From ZC4RG25 sp023428365 (GTDB taxonomy: Bacteria > Pseudomonadota > Alphaproteobacteria > Rhizobiales > Hyphomicrobiaceae), in contig JBNOAI010000001.1 in NCBI GenBank assembly GCA_050283925.1, positions 620,001 through 684,000 on the forward strand: a DNA stretch of 64,000 bases, read 5' to 3'. How positions within the stretch are numbered: the first letter of the stretch is position 1; each line of letters opens with the position of its first letter. Under the pieces are notes generated by a model, which saw nothing but the letters and a program-made list of their open reading frames with translations, had not been told where the DNA came from and did no database searches. This document shows positions 7,389 to 17,533 of the stretch, in pieces. The position numbers and the translations under genes were made by a program.

Positions 7389-8381
7389 TCAGGCCGCTTG
7401 GCGTTGTCGCTCCACAGCGCGGACGGTTACCTTATCGACCTTGCCGTCACGCAGAACTTCGAGGGTCAAGTCGCGCCCGATGCGATCCGCGCCAAGCAGC
7501 CGGATCAGATCGTCGGTTCCGGTGACAGCCGCACCATCAAGTGACAGGACGATATCACCTTCACGCACACCCGCGTCGGCGGCAGGGCCGCCCGAACTCA
7601 CCTCACCTACTCGAACCGCACGGGGGCCGGCCTGAAGCGCAAGCGCGATGCGTCTCGGCAACGGTACGGTCTGGCCGGCAATACCGATATAGGCGCGACG
7701 AACCCGTCCATGCGCGATGAACTCGGTGACGACGAAGACAGCCGTGTTGCTGGCGACCGCAAAGCAGATGCCCTGTGCGCCGGCGATCATCGCGGTATTG
7801 ATACCGACAACCTCGCCGTTTGCTGAGACGAGCGGTCCGCCGGAGTTGCCCGGATTGAGGGCTGCATCCGTCTGGATGACGTCATCGATCAGACGCCCGC
7901 CCTGTCCGCGCAGTGATCGGCCGAGTGCTGAGACGACGCCCGCTGTCACTGTCGATTCGAAGCCCAGCGGATTACCGATCGCGACCACCAGATGACCGCG
8001 CCGCAGCGATTTGGAATCGCCGAGTGTCGCGGCGGGCGTGCCTCCGGGCAATTCGGCGCGAAGCAAGGCGAGATCCGTATCGGGGTCGTTGCCCAACAGG
8101 CGTGCTTCCGCATCGCCGCCCTCGGCGAAGACCAGCCGCAAACGTTTGGCGTTGCCGACAACGTGACTATTGGTCAGCACGAGGCCGTCACCGGCAATGA
8201 CGACGCCAGAACCGACCCCACCGCGCTGGCCTGCTTCCGCAGCATGCTCGACACGCACGACGGCAGGGCCAACCCGATCGGCGACAGTGGAGACGACGCG
8301 GGAGTAGGCATCGAGCGGCGCTTCCCCAGACAGGTGGCCAGCGGGATCGGTTTCATAGTCACGGCGCAAAGCTTGAGCCAT
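7389..8381 (-). CDS. HtrA/DegP-like trypsin-type serine protease with PDZ domain
   Basis: 330 residues. The protease domain shows His in VLTNSHVVG near residue 76, Asp in DPDTDLALLR near residue 106 and Ser in NPGNSGGPL near residue 183. One PDZ domain follows (GPRAVRVGEVSSGGPAADAG). The ATG at 8381 is chosen for its strong AAGGAGAG site. With this start, and also with the longer frame to 8552, no signal peptide or membrane anchor can be seen, which is unusual for a family that normally acts in the periplasm. The substrate is unknown. The protein appears intact. Confidence 0.85.
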   Translation of the reverse strand: MAQALRRDYETDPAGHLSGEAPLDAYSRVVSTVADRVGPAVVRVEHAAEAGQRGGVGSGVVIAGDGLVLTNSHVVGNAKRLRLVFAEGGDAEARLLGNDPDTDLALLRAELPGGTPAATLGDSKSLRRGHLVVAIGNPLGFESTVTAGVVSALGRSLRGQGGRLIDDVIQTDAALNPGNSGGPLVSANGEVVGINTAMIAGAQGICFAVASNTAVFVVTEFIAHGRVRRAYIGIAGQTVPLPRRIALALQAGPRAVRVGEVSSGGPAADAGVREGDIVLSLDGAAVTGTDDLIRLLGADRIGRDLTLEVLRDGKVDKVTVRAVERQRQAA

Positions 8382-8654
8382 GGGTCTCTCCTTCCCAACA
8401 GAATGGATTCGGGCGGCGTCAACTGACGACCGTCCGGTGCAACCGGCCGCTTCGGAGATTGGACAGAAAGCGTTGAGTTGAATCCGACGGGGTACCCCGC
8501 GGCTCCCGCGCGGTCGGAGCGCAGGACTGCTATATCGGGTGCACTCTAACATCCGACAAGGCGCTAAGGGTGCGCGTATTTCGTGCCGATGTGGCGATTG
8601 CGCAAGATGAATTGGAATTAGAAAAACGTTCTCTCGCGTGCGCCGTTGCGCGTA

Positions 8655-9674
8655 TTATTCGACGTGAAGAATATCGGCCTGCACGGAGCCGTTTTCCAGA
8701 TACTCGGCAACCGCCTGAGCCAATACCGGCGCCAGCAGATATCCATGCCGGAAGGCACCATTGACGAGAATGCGCCGGCCGCGAACGATGGCTTTGGGGA
8801 TGTTGTCGGGGAATGCCGGGCGCACGCCCGCACCGAATTCCTCGATCGATGCTTCGGCAAAGCCGGAGTGCAGCGCGTAGGCCATGCCGAGCAGTTCCAG
8901 CGCCGAGCGGACCGTGACCGGGCCGCCATCCTCGCGCTCCAGCACGGTTGCGCCAACCATGTAAAGCCCATCGCCCCACGGCACGACATATAGCGCGTGG
9001 CGCGGGTGCAGCAGGCGCACCGGCCGTGTCAGCGCGATCTCGGACGAGCGCAGCAGCAGGCGTTCGCCGCGCACGCCGCGCAATGTCGGCAGTTCATCGC
9101 GCGCAGAAATTCCCCGGCAATCGATCACGACGCCGCCCGCAGCGCCTGCCATCCAATGGGGCGGTGCGACCGGATCTCCGAAATGAATATCGGCTCCCAA
9201 TTTGCGCGATTCATCGGCGAGAAATTGCAACGCCGCGCGGGGCACCATGTGGCATTCATCGCCATAAAACAGTCCGCGCGCAAACCGTCCGGCGAGATCC
9301 GGCTCGATCGCGGTGATCTCATCCGCACCGATCTCGCGATAGCCTTCGGTCATGCGCGCGAACCGCGTCAGCTCGCTACGATCGCGGCTGCCCGCCACGA
9401 CCAGCGTGCCGCGACACATGACGCCAGGGTAAGCTTCGCGCCACAGCGTAAGGCCCGCGAGCCCCAGCTTTTGGACCATCGGTTCGGAGGCTTCGACTTC
9501 GCAATAGGGGGCAAGCATCGCTCCGGCGAAGCGGCTGGCGGCGCCGGATGCGATATCGTCGCTGGCCTCGCGCACGGTGACGCGATGTCCACGACGTGAC
9601 AACTCGAAAGCCTGCCACAACCCGAACACGCCGGCGCCGATGATGGTGATGTCGAGACTGCTCACATTGCTCAT
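8655..9674 (-). CDS. thiO: FAD-dependent oxidoreductase, glycine oxidase ThiO type
   Basis: 339 residues with a DAO-type fold: dinucleotide motif ITIIGAGVFGLWQAFELSRRG at the start, YCEVEA and the FAD-domain strands after it, and MVGATVLEREDGG and GVRPAFPDNIPK near the C-terminus. ThiO oxidises glycine to the iminoacetate needed for the thiazole part of thiamine. In many alphaproteobacteria thiO sits with thiS-thiG; here those genes are at 54114-55205. The name therefore rests on protein resemblance only; a different amino-acid oxidase remains possible. Confidence 0.75.
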   Translation of the reverse strand: MSNVSSLDITIIGAGVFGLWQAFELSRRGHRVTVREASDDIASGAASRFAGAMLAPYCEVEASEPMVQKLGLAGLTLWREAYPGVMCRGTLVVAGSRDRSELTRFARMTEGYREIGADEITAIEPDLAGRFARGLFYGDECHMVPRAALQFLADESRKLGADIHFGDPVAPPHWMAGAAGGVVIDCRGISARDELPTLRGVRGERLLLRSSEIALTRPVRLLHPRHALYVVPWGDGLYMVGATVLEREDGGPVTVRSALELLGMAYALHSGFAEASIEEFGAGVRPAFPDNIPKAIVRGRRILVNGAFRHGYLLAPVLAQAVAEYLENGSVQADILHVE

Positions 9675-9754
9675 CCGCTTGAAAGTCGCTCACGGCTTAG
9701 CATCGCTAGGAGCATCTTGGCGAGGGTGTTCACGTCACCTCTGACGAGGCCCTA

Positions 9755-11593
9755 TTAATCGCCGAGCGCAGCGCCTTCGCGTCTGGGGTCGGCGCCACCT
9801 TCGAGCCCGTCGGGCCGAACAACGATGATGTGCAGGCCGGAGGTCAGCAGATCGGGTGTGATCCGGTGTCCGAACGGGCGCATCCGCAGCGCGTGCCACA
9901 TCGAAGGCGTTGACAGCCATGGCCGCAGCAAAGCCTGCCACGAGGTTGCCGGATCGTATTCAATTTCAAACGGCCCGCCGCGGCTGCCAAAATTCACCAA
10001 TGCGGTCGCTTCCTGCGCGTCAAATTCCCAATCGATCAGCGCGACCAGGGCTTTCACGACATAGAGGATGATCCGGCTGCCACCGGGCGAACCGAGGACT
10101 GCTTTCACATTGCCGGCTTCATCGAAAACAATGGTGGGCGCCATGGAGCTGCGCGGACGACGGTTTGGTCCCACGGCGTTGGCAATGGGGCGGCCCTCAC
10201 GATCCACGGGTCGGAATGAGAAATCCGTCAGCTCATTATTGAGCAGGAAGCCGGCGGCCAGCACGCGCGATCCGAAGACCGACTCGATTGTGGTGGTCAT
10301 CGAGACCGCGTTGCCATCAGCATCGATAATAGAGATATGGCTCGTGCCGGTGCTCTCCTGCGTGGCATCGATGCCGAAAGCCTGTCGTGGCACGCCCGGC
10401 GGCTTGCCCGGCGCGGGGCGGGCCATTGCGTTTTCCGGTTCGATCAGCTTGCGGCGTTTCGCGATGTAGCTCGGATCGAGCAGTGTTGTCGGGACGGAAA
10501 CGAAGTCAGGGTCGGCGATGTAGCGATCGCGATCAGCGTACGCCAGCTTCTCGGCTTCCGCGATGAGATGCAATGCGCGCGGATTGAGCGCTGCCGCCGG
10601 GCCACGGCCGAGGTCGAACGGTTCGAGAAGTTTCAGCGTCTGCGCCACGGTCAAGCCGCCTGACGATGGCGGACCCATTCCGCAGATGCGGTGCTTGCGA
10701 TAGTCGACGCAGACCGGAGGCCGCTCCCTCGCCTGATAGTTGGCCAGATCCGCGAGCGTCAGATCACCGGCATGATTGGGCGCACCTTTGGCGGCAGCGA
10801 CCACCGCTTCCGCAATCGGCCCGCTATAGAAGCCCTCTGCGCCTTGCTCGGCAATCCGCCGCAAACTTTCGGCGAATGTCGGGTTCTTTAAAATGAAACC
10901 GATAGGCCGCGCGCTGCCGACGTCATCGAAATACAGCTTTCGCGCATGGACTTCAAAGTTGTTCGCCCCCTGCCAGCTGAGCAACAGGTTGAGCCGCGAC
11001 GACACTGCGAAGCCGTTCTCCGCAAGCTCGATCGCGGGCGTGAACAGGCGTGCCCATGGCAGTTTTCCATGCTGGCGATGGACGGTTTCCATCAGCCGAA
11101 CGAGGCCTGGAGTGCCGATGCTGAGGCCGGAATGCACGGCTTCATCGAAGGGCAGCGGGCGGCCGTCGCGCAAGAAGCGGTCCGGTCGTGCGGCGGCTGG
11201 CGCGGTTTCGCGGCCATCGTAAGTCTGCAGGTTTCGTTCGGCGGCCTTCCAATGCAGGATGAAGGCGCCACCGCCGATGCCGGACGATTGCGGTTCGACC
11301 AGATTGAGAACGAGCTGTACCGCGATGGCTGCGTCAGTCGCGCTGCCACCGTCGCGCAGCATCACGAGGCCAGCTTCGACCGCCAGCGGGTTGGCCGCCG
11401 CGACCATGTATTTCGCTGCATGGGAGACCGCGCGTTCGGTATGACCGGTGCTGGCCTCGGGTTCGAAGAGCGCTCGCTGCGCGAATGCCGGATCCGGCGC
11501 TGCCGAAATCAGCACTAGCCATACGGCGAGCGCCAGCAGCGCAACGCGTGCTGGTGTCAGTCGCTGGCGCAGTCTGTATTGCGCGTCTCGCAT
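9755..11593 (-). CDS. ggt: Gamma-glutamyltransferase (gamma-glutamyl hydrolase)
   Basis: 612 residues, a normal length for the proenzyme. An N-terminal signal (VALLALAVWLVLISAAPDPAFAQ region) indicates export to the periplasm. The conserved block GGGAFILHW and YDGRETAPA lies in the large subunit. Self-cleavage is expected before the Thr of TGTSHISIIDADGNAVSMT, which becomes the nucleophile of the small subunit. Late signatures NNELTDFSF, PRSSMAPTIV and GSPGGSRII are present. The enzyme hydrolyses or transfers the gamma-glutamyl group of glutathione and similar peptides. The start at 11593 gives a compact signal; an ATG at 11626 adds 11 residues. Confidence 0.92.
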   Translation of the reverse strand: MRDAQYRLRQRLTPARVALLALAVWLVLISAAPDPAFAQRALFEPEASTGHTERAVSHAAKYMVAAANPLAVEAGLVMLRDGGSATDAAIAVQLVLNLVEPQSSGIGGGAFILHWKAAERNLQTYDGRETAPAAARPDRFLRDGRPLPFDEAVHSGLSIGTPGLVRLMETVHRQHGKLPWARLFTPAIELAENGFAVSSRLNLLLSWQGANNFEVHARKLYFDDVGSARPIGFILKNPTFAESLRRIAEQGAEGFYSGPIAEAVVAAAKGAPNHAGDLTLADLANYQARERPPVCVDYRKHRICGMGPPSSGGLTVAQTLKLLEPFDLGRGPAAALNPRALHLIAEAEKLAYADRDRYIADPDFVSVPTTLLDPSYIAKRRKLIEPENAMARPAPGKPPGVPRQAFGIDATQESTGTSHISIIDADGNAVSMTTTIESVFGSRVLAAGFLLNNELTDFSFRPVDREGRPIANAVGPNRRPRSSMAPTIVFDEAGNVKAVLGSPGGSRIILYVVKALVALIDWEFDAQEATALVNFGSRGGPFEIEYDPATSWQALLRPWLSTPSMWHALRMRPFGHRITPDLLTSGLHIIVVRPDGLEGGADPRREGAALGD

Positions 11594-11663
11594 CGTCTCG
11601 TGGTGGCCTTTCTTATCGTGATTCAACCGCCGCTATCTTTACGGCTCGAATGGCAGAGCGTCA

Positions 11664-14600
11664 TCAGTGGAAGTCCCGCGATCTGGGCAGAACTGAACTC
11701 AACTGTTTGGGTACTGCGCGCTCATTGCGCGGATGGCGGGACAATCGCGGAGGGAGCGTGGTTCTGGTCGGTTCCGGTTCGGGTTTCCTGAGTTCATCTC
11801 CGTGAAGAATCAGCGATTTGAGATCGTCGCTCTCTTCCAACAACTCAACCAGCCTACCGCTGCGGTCCTCGAGCCGGGCGGAGACGACATGGATGATGTC
11901 CTGATGTTTCTGAATGCGGCCGCGCACGAGGATCAGTCGCGCGCCCATGACCACCTTGCGATAGCGCTCCAGCGTATTCGACCAGATCACCGCGTTGGCG
12001 ATGCCGGTTTCGTCTTCGATCGTCATGAACACGACGCCCTTGGCGGAACCAGGCCGCTGCCGCACCAGCACCACTCCAGCGACAGAGACCCAGGCGCCGT
12101 CCTTGAGGCCGCGCAGTTGCGCACACGAAAGGACGCGTTCGGCCGTGAACTTGTCGCGCAGGAAACTCATCGGGTGCGCCTTCAGCGACAGTCGCAGTGT
12201 CTGGTAATCGTTCAGCACGTGCTCGGACAGCGGCATCTCGGGCAAATTGACGGAGGGCTCGGCACCCGCTTCGCGCGCTTCACTCCAGGCGAACAGCGGT
12301 AACGGCTTGGCTGCGGTCAGGGCGCGCATTTCCCACAGCGCCTGCCGGCGATCGAGCCCGACCGAACGAAAGGCATCGGCGGCAGCGAGTTTTTCGATAG
12401 CAGCGAGCTTAACGCCGGTCCGCGCCCATAGATCATGCACGTCGCGGAATGGCTTGTCCCGTGCGGCGATGATTTTCTCTACGTCATCCTCGGAGAGACC
12501 ATCGACCTGACGCAAGCCGAGCCGTAGCGCATCCATCTTATCCCATCGCCAGCTCTCTGGGAAATTGGTGGCGAAATGGTCGCCCGAAGCAGACTCCAGC
12601 GTGCAATCCCAATCCGACAAATTGATATCCGCAGGTCGCACCTCGACACCATGCTCGCGCGCATCTCGGACGATCTGGGCTGGCGCATAGAAACCCATCG
12701 GCTGGGAGTTGAGCAACGCTGCCGCAAAGATCGCCGGATAATGGCATTTGATCCAGGCTGAGATGTAGACGAGGTGAGCGAAGCTGGCGGCGTGGCTTTC
12801 GGGGAAGCCGTATTCGCCAAAACCTTTGATCTGGCTGAAGCAGCGCGCCGCGAAATCGGGATCGTAACCGCGTCGAACCATTTGGCTGACCATCTTTTCT
12901 TCGAGCTGACCGATAGTCCCGGCGCGACGGAAGGTGGCCATCGCTTTCCTCAGCTCGTTGACCTCCTGGTCCGTGAACTCGGCTGCGACCATAGCAATGC
13001 GCATCGCCTGTTCCTGGAACAGGGGTACGCCTTTGGTCTTGTGGAGAATCTGGTGCAGTTCATTCTTGTCTCCCTTCCCTGGGGCAGGCGATGGGTAAAG
13101 TTCCGGCTCGTCTCCATCCCGCCGGCGCAGATAAGGATGCACCATGTCACCCTGGATTGGGCCGGGTCGCACAATCGCGACCTCTATGACAAGGTCGTAG
13201 AATTCTCGCGGTTTTAGTCGCGGCAGCATATTCATCTGCGCGCGGCTCTCGACCTGGAATACGCCGAGAGTGTCCGCCAAGCACAACATGTCATAAACAG
13301 CTTTGTCATCGCTCCCCACGTTGGAAAGCGTGAGGGGCTTGCCGTGGCGCGTCCCGATCAGATCGAAAGCTTTATGGATGCACGTGAGCATGCCAAGGGC
13401 GAGCACATCGACCTTGAGCATTTCGAGAGCGGCGAGATCATCCTTGTCCCACTCGATGAAGGTGCGCTTGTCCATCGCCGCATTGCCGATCGGCACGACT
13501 TCCGACAATGGCGAGCGGGTGAGCACGAAACCGCCGACATGCTGAGACAGATGGCGCGGAAATCCGGTCAATTCCCCCGTGAGCTTGAGCGCCACTTTGA
13601 GCAGCGGGTCCGTAGGATCGAGACCGACCTCGCGCACATGCTCGTCCGGTACGGTGCTGCCCGAGATGCCCCACACCATGCCGGCCAGCGCCGCAACCGT
13701 ATCCTCCGACAGACCCATAGCCTTGCCGACTTCGCGCACCGCCGAGCGCGAGCGGTAGGAGATGACGGTGGCTGCGAGGCCTGCGCGGTCCCGGCCATAG
13801 CGCTTGTAGAGGTATTGAATCACCTCCTCGCGTCGCGCGTGCTCGAAATCGACGTCGATATCGGGCGGCTCTCTGCGTTGAGGTGAGACGAAGCGCTCAA
13901 ATAGAACATTGATTTCAGCTGGGTTTACGCCGGTGATGCCGAGGCAGTAGCACACGGCTGAATTCGCTGCAGAGCCACGTCCCTGGGCAAGAATATTATT
14001 GTCATGAGCGAAACGGACGATGTCATAGACAGTGAGGAAATAACGCGCGTATTTGCGCTGAGCGATCAGTTCGAGTTCACGTTTGAGAAGTTTTACGACC
14101 TTTTCCGGTACGCCTTCGGGAAAGCGACGGTGGGCGCCCTCCCAGGTCTGGTCTTCCAGATAAGATTGTGGCGTTTTACCGAGTGGCACCGGTTCCTCGG
14201 GATAATCGTATTTCAGTTCTCCCAAAGAAAAGCTACAGGCCGCGGCGATCTCTGCTGTACGCGCCACCGCTATTTCATATCCCTTGAAAAGTCGTGCCAT
14301 TTCGGTCGGGCTTTTCAGATGTCGTTCGGCGTTTGGGGCGAGTTTGAAACCGGCGTCGCGGATTGTCGTGCCTTCACGAATGCAGGTGAGCACATCTTGC
14401 AGCGGACGACGCTCAGGAACGTGGTAGAGCACATCGTTGGTGGCCACGAGAGGCGTACCGGCGCGCTCGGCCAAATGGGCCAGCGCCGCGATCCGGGCGC
14501 GATCGTCACCTCGGTAAAGGTGTGTTGCGGCAAGATAAACGGGCCCGGGTGCAAGGGCGGCTTTGATGCGGTGAAGTTGCTGGAAGAACGAAGCCGGCGT

Positions 14601-15125
14601 CGTTTCAGCTTCACGGAAGGTAGTTTCGGCCAAGTCTCTTGTTGTCCCGGGAAAAGGAATGATTTCTGCGCCGAACGTGGAGGCAGCATCTGCGGGGTCG
14701 GAGAGAGCTTCACGCCAATCCCAGTCTTCAGGCGGCAGGGCGATAAAAATCTGCCCCGCGCTGTGAGCTGCGACATCATCAAGAAATAGGGTGCATTGTC
14801 CTTTATCGGCTTTTAGCTGGCCATGCGTCAGCAGTTTGGAGAGACGACCATAGGCCGCGCGGTCCGTCGGCAGACAGATCAGACTTGGTGCATCCTGGAG
14901 ATCAAGTCTGGCACCGACGATCAGCTTGAGATCGGTTTTTTGAATTGCGGAATAGGCGCGTACGACGCCAGCCAGTGAGTTGCGGTCGGTTACCGCAACG
15001 GCGGAAAGCTCTAAAGCTTTTGCAGTCGCCATCAGTTCGTGCGGATGCGAGCCGCCGCGCAGGAAGGAGAAATTGGTCGTGACTTGTAATTCGGCATAGG
15101 CAGGCGCGGTGTTCTGTGAATTCAT
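11664..15125 (-). CDS. dnaE2: Error-prone DNA polymerase DnaE2 (ImuC)
   Basis: 1153 residues, slightly shorter than replicative DnaE, typical of DnaE2. The N-terminus carries a PHP domain (YAELQVTTNFSFLRGGSHPHE), the polymerase core shows PPDIDVDFEHARR with catalytic Asp residues near 420, and the C-terminus has the OB-fold (VSVAGVVLVRQRPG, then VFMTIEDETG). DnaE2 performs SOS-induced translesion synthesis together with ImuA and ImuB. The start codon overlaps the imuB stop (15122-15125, ATGA), so all three genes form one unit under the LexA box at 17534-17548. Confidence 0.95.
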   Translation of the reverse strand: MNSQNTAPAYAELQVTTNFSFLRGGSHPHELMATAKALELSAVAVTDRNSLAGVVRAYSAIQKTDLKLIVGARLDLQDAPSLICLPTDRAAYGRLSKLLTHGQLKADKGQCTLFLDDVAAHSAGQIFIALPPEDWDWREALSDPADAASTFGAEIIPFPGTTRDLAETTFREAETTPASFFQQLHRIKAALAPGPVYLAATHLYRGDDRARIAALAHLAERAGTPLVATNDVLYHVPERRPLQDVLTCIREGTTIRDAGFKLAPNAERHLKSPTEMARLFKGYEIAVARTAEIAAACSFSLGELKYDYPEEPVPLGKTPQSYLEDQTWEGAHRRFPEGVPEKVVKLLKRELELIAQRKYARYFLTVYDIVRFAHDNNILAQGRGSAANSAVCYCLGITGVNPAEINVLFERFVSPQRREPPDIDVDFEHARREEVIQYLYKRYGRDRAGLAATVISYRSRSAVREVGKAMGLSEDTVAALAGMVWGISGSTVPDEHVREVGLDPTDPLLKVALKLTGELTGFPRHLSQHVGGFVLTRSPLSEVVPIGNAAMDKRTFIEWDKDDLAALEMLKVDVLALGMLTCIHKAFDLIGTRHGKPLTLSNVGSDDKAVYDMLCLADTLGVFQVESRAQMNMLPRLKPREFYDLVIEVAIVRPGPIQGDMVHPYLRRRDGDEPELYPSPAPGKGDKNELHQILHKTKGVPLFQEQAMRIAMVAAEFTDQEVNELRKAMATFRRAGTIGQLEEKMVSQMVRRGYDPDFAARCFSQIKGFGEYGFPESHAASFAHLVYISAWIKCHYPAIFAAALLNSQPMGFYAPAQIVRDAREHGVEVRPADINLSDWDCTLESASGDHFATNFPESWRWDKMDALRLGLRQVDGLSEDDVEKIIAARDKPFRDVHDLWARTGVKLAAIEKLAAADAFRSVGLDRRQALWEMRALTAAKPLPLFAWSEAREAGAEPSVNLPEMPLSEHVLNDYQTLRLSLKAHPMSFLRDKFTAERVLSCAQLRGLKDGAWVSVAGVVLVRQRPGSAKGVVFMTIEDETGIANAVIWSNTLERYRKVVMGARLILVRGRIQKHQDIIHVVSARLEDRSGRLVELLEESDDLKSLILHGDELRKPEPEPTRTTLPPRLSRHPRNERAVPKQLSSVLPRSRDFH

Positions 15126-16732
15126 CCGAATACCCCGTGCATATACCAGCGCGGAGCATCGGCCTGGGCTTCGCGCTCATAAAGACCTTCGCGGAAAACC
15201 CAATAACGGCCGCCGTGATCATCCTCGATCCGGTAATAGTCGCGCGGCCGCAGGGATTTCTCGAAACCATCCTTGCGTCCGATCAGATGCCACCATTCCG
15301 GTTCGATGCGTTCCGGTCCTTCGGCTCTGGCTACCGTGTGATTGAGACGGCGCCAGGTGAACCACGCGGGCGGCCCATCCGGCACCGTCGCGAGCACTGT
15401 GATGAGTTCGGGGGCCGGAAACAGCAGCGACGGACGTATGCGTGCGGTTGACGGTTGTGCCGCAGCAACTCGGGTTTGAGTTCTCAAGGCCGGAATGCGT
15501 ATCTCGGCTCGCTCGGGGATGTGGCTTTCGACCGGAACGAGACGAAACACACGCTCCGGTCCGAGGCGGTTGGACAGCTTATCGATCAGCGGCGCCGGAT
15601 CGCTTCGAACGTGTGGTTCCAATCTGGATGCGAGCGCAGCCTGAATAGGATCGAGTGGCTCGACGGCGGTTGCAGCGAGTGTGATTGCGTCGATTCCAAA
15701 ACCGGCATCGATGGTGGCCACTTTGTCGGTCATCAATGTGATCAGATGCTTGGGGTCGCGCGATGACCGGCTGGTACCAGCCCACACCTCGGCCATCGTA
15801 CCGTCGGCGCGATACAGGCAAAGATGCAGCCGGCGCGCACCGATAGCGGCCTGATCGAGCATCCGGCATAGATGGCCCGCGAGGTCTTCCAGAGCGTGTA
15901 CGATGCCGTCTGCTGAAATCAATGGGTCAGCGAAAAGACTGCGGACAAGATGCGATGGCGGCTCGATCAGCGCACTTCTGGCGTCTGGAGTTAGGCCAAG
16001 AGCAAGATCAAGCTTGGTCAGCACTGCTCCGGCCATTCCGGCTGCCCGTTTTGCCTTGTCGCGCCCCTTGCCGATGGTCTGAAACCGGCGGGCCAGCGCG
16101 GCGCGGGGTAGGTCATAAAGCTGGCCGATACGGCGCAGTCCCAAACGTTTCAGCAGCAAAACGGCATCACCGGCGAGATCCAAAGCCTCGACAGGAAGCC
16201 GAGCGAGCGTTTCTTGCGTGCGGCCGACTGGGGCGATCGCGAAGGCTTCTTTTCCGAGCAGCGCAAAACGGGCCAAAGCCGTGGCAGCGCCCGGGGTATC
16301 GGCAAGTCCAGCCCGTGCGGTGAGACCGAAACCTCGCAAACGATGTACGAGATCGGTCATCAGAGCAGTTTCACCCCCGAAAAGATGTGCAACGCCGGTG
16401 ACGTCGATCCACAGACCGCTATCGCCTTCGACATTCCTGACGGGACCGTAGCGTCCGCTCCAACGAGAGAGATGGACGAGAGCAGTTCGATCCCTGGCAC
16501 GTTCTGCTTTGCGGGTTGCGAGGGTAGGCAGAATGGCCCGGGCATCGGCGAGGGATTGATCCGGATGGATGCCTGAGGCGCGTGCCATGGCGTTGACGGC
16601 TGTGAGCAGAATGCCGTGCGTGCCCGTTTCAACGAGGCCAAACGGACGATCAGTCGGGACCGCGCGCGGATCTGCGCGTTGCAGACGTTCGATCGGCCAG
16701 GCGGGAAGCCAGACGGAAGCAAAACGTTTCAT
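15122..16732 (-). CDS. imuB: ImuB, catalytically inactive Y-family polymerase-like protein
   Basis: 536 residues. It has Y-family architecture but the active-site Asp of the first strand is replaced: the N-terminus reads KRFASVWLPAWPIERL where Pol IV has a D-M-D motif. ImuB of this kind is a hub that links ImuA and DnaE2 to the beta clamp. ATG at 16732 is chosen; the frame is open to 16783 but the Pol-like start is here. The gene overlaps the end of imuA by 83 bases and is followed without a gap by dnaE2. Confidence 0.92.
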   Translation of the reverse strand: MKRFASVWLPAWPIERLQRADPRAVPTDRPFGLVETGTHGILLTAVNAMARASGIHPDQSLADARAILPTLATRKAERARDRTALVHLSRWSGRYGPVRNVEGDSGLWIDVTGVAHLFGGETALMTDLVHRLRGFGLTARAGLADTPGAATALARFALLGKEAFAIAPVGRTQETLARLPVEALDLAGDAVLLLKRLGLRRIGQLYDLPRAALARRFQTIGKGRDKAKRAAGMAGAVLTKLDLALGLTPDARSALIEPPSHLVRSLFADPLISADGIVHALEDLAGHLCRMLDQAAIGARRLHLCLYRADGTMAEVWAGTSRSSRDPKHLITLMTDKVATIDAGFGIDAITLAATAVEPLDPIQAALASRLEPHVRSDPAPLIDKLSNRLGPERVFRLVPVESHIPERAEIRIPALRTQTRVAAAQPSTARIRPSLLFPAPELITVLATVPDGPPAWFTWRRLNHTVARAEGPERIEPEWWHLIGRKDGFEKSLRPRDYYRIEDDHGGRYWVFREGLYEREAQADAPRWYMHGVFG

Positions 16733-17516
16733 CACACCACTCCACGCAAAACGCAGCGGCTTCCGCCGCGATCGGCTGCGCACGACAACGTTCGAGCACG
16801 ATGGAAAAGCTGCGGTTTCCAGGCGCGCGCTCGTCGAAAGGATGCGGAGCGCTTGGCGCCGAGCCCACGCGCCAGCGTGTTGCCACCGCAGCTGTGGCCT
16901 CGGCCCGCGGATGAGTGAGAAGGATGCAAGGGGAACGGTGCGATGCAGCGGCCAGGGCCAGCCGCCGGGCCGGTGTCAGATCGACTTCATCCAGAACGCC
17001 GATGACCATGGCCGTACTGGCTGACTTCAATCCTTCTTCGATTGCCCATAGGGCATCCGAGACGTTGCCGGTCTCGACAATGATGAATTGGGCTGGATCA
17101 ATGCCTAATGCTCTGAGCCCTGGTCCGTAGAGGGCGCCAAATTCGCCTGTTGCGATGGCGGGCCGACAGCACAGGATCGGCCCCGATGCTCCACCCAGCA
17201 GACTGCGACGTCTGGCGAGTGTCAGCGAAAAAGCAAATGCGGAGGCCCAGGCGGCAGTCCAGTTGCTGCCATTCCGCTGGAGCGCAGGCTTCACTTCATG
17301 CACAGCGCCGATTTCGAGCCCGCTCACACCCAGCAGAGTATCTATGTCCGGGATATCGATCTTCCAGACCGGGCTTGCGTCTTGATCCGGAAGACGATCC
17401 AGACGCCGTTCGATCTGACGGATCTGGCTCCGCAGTGCTGTCAGCACATCCCGATGCGTGCTTTGACCCGTTTGCGAAATAGGGTCGGTCTGAGCTGTTG
17501 TGGAAGCCTGAAACAT
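16650..17516 (-). CDS. imuA: ImuA, RecA-like protein of the SOS mutagenesis cassette
   Basis: 288 residues, RecA-like in the SulA/ImuA sense. The sequence has an N-terminal helical part (VLTALRSQIRQIERRLDRL), a core near residues 60-220 (GLEIGAVHEVKPAL, PILCCRPAIATGEFG, AMVIGVLDEVDLTPARRL), and a basic tail. A canonical Walker A is not evident. ImuA is needed for DnaE2/ImuB-dependent mutagenesis. It is first in the cassette and starts 17 bases from the LexA box, so DNA damage should induce it. Confidence 0.88.
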   Translation of the reverse strand: MFQASTTAQTDPISQTGQSTHRDVLTALRSQIRQIERRLDRLPDQDASPVWKIDIPDIDTLLGVSGLEIGAVHEVKPALQRNGSNWTAAWASAFAFSLTLARRRSLLGGASGPILCCRPAIATGEFGALYGPGLRALGIDPAQFIIVETGNVSDALWAIEEGLKSASTAMVIGVLDEVDLTPARRLALAAASHRSPCILLTHPRAEATAAVATRWRVGSAPSAPHPFDERAPGNRSFSIVLERCRAQPIAAEAAAFCVEWCDETFCFRLASRLADRTSATRRSARGPD

Positions 17517-17533
17517 TGCGATCTGTGATTTTT

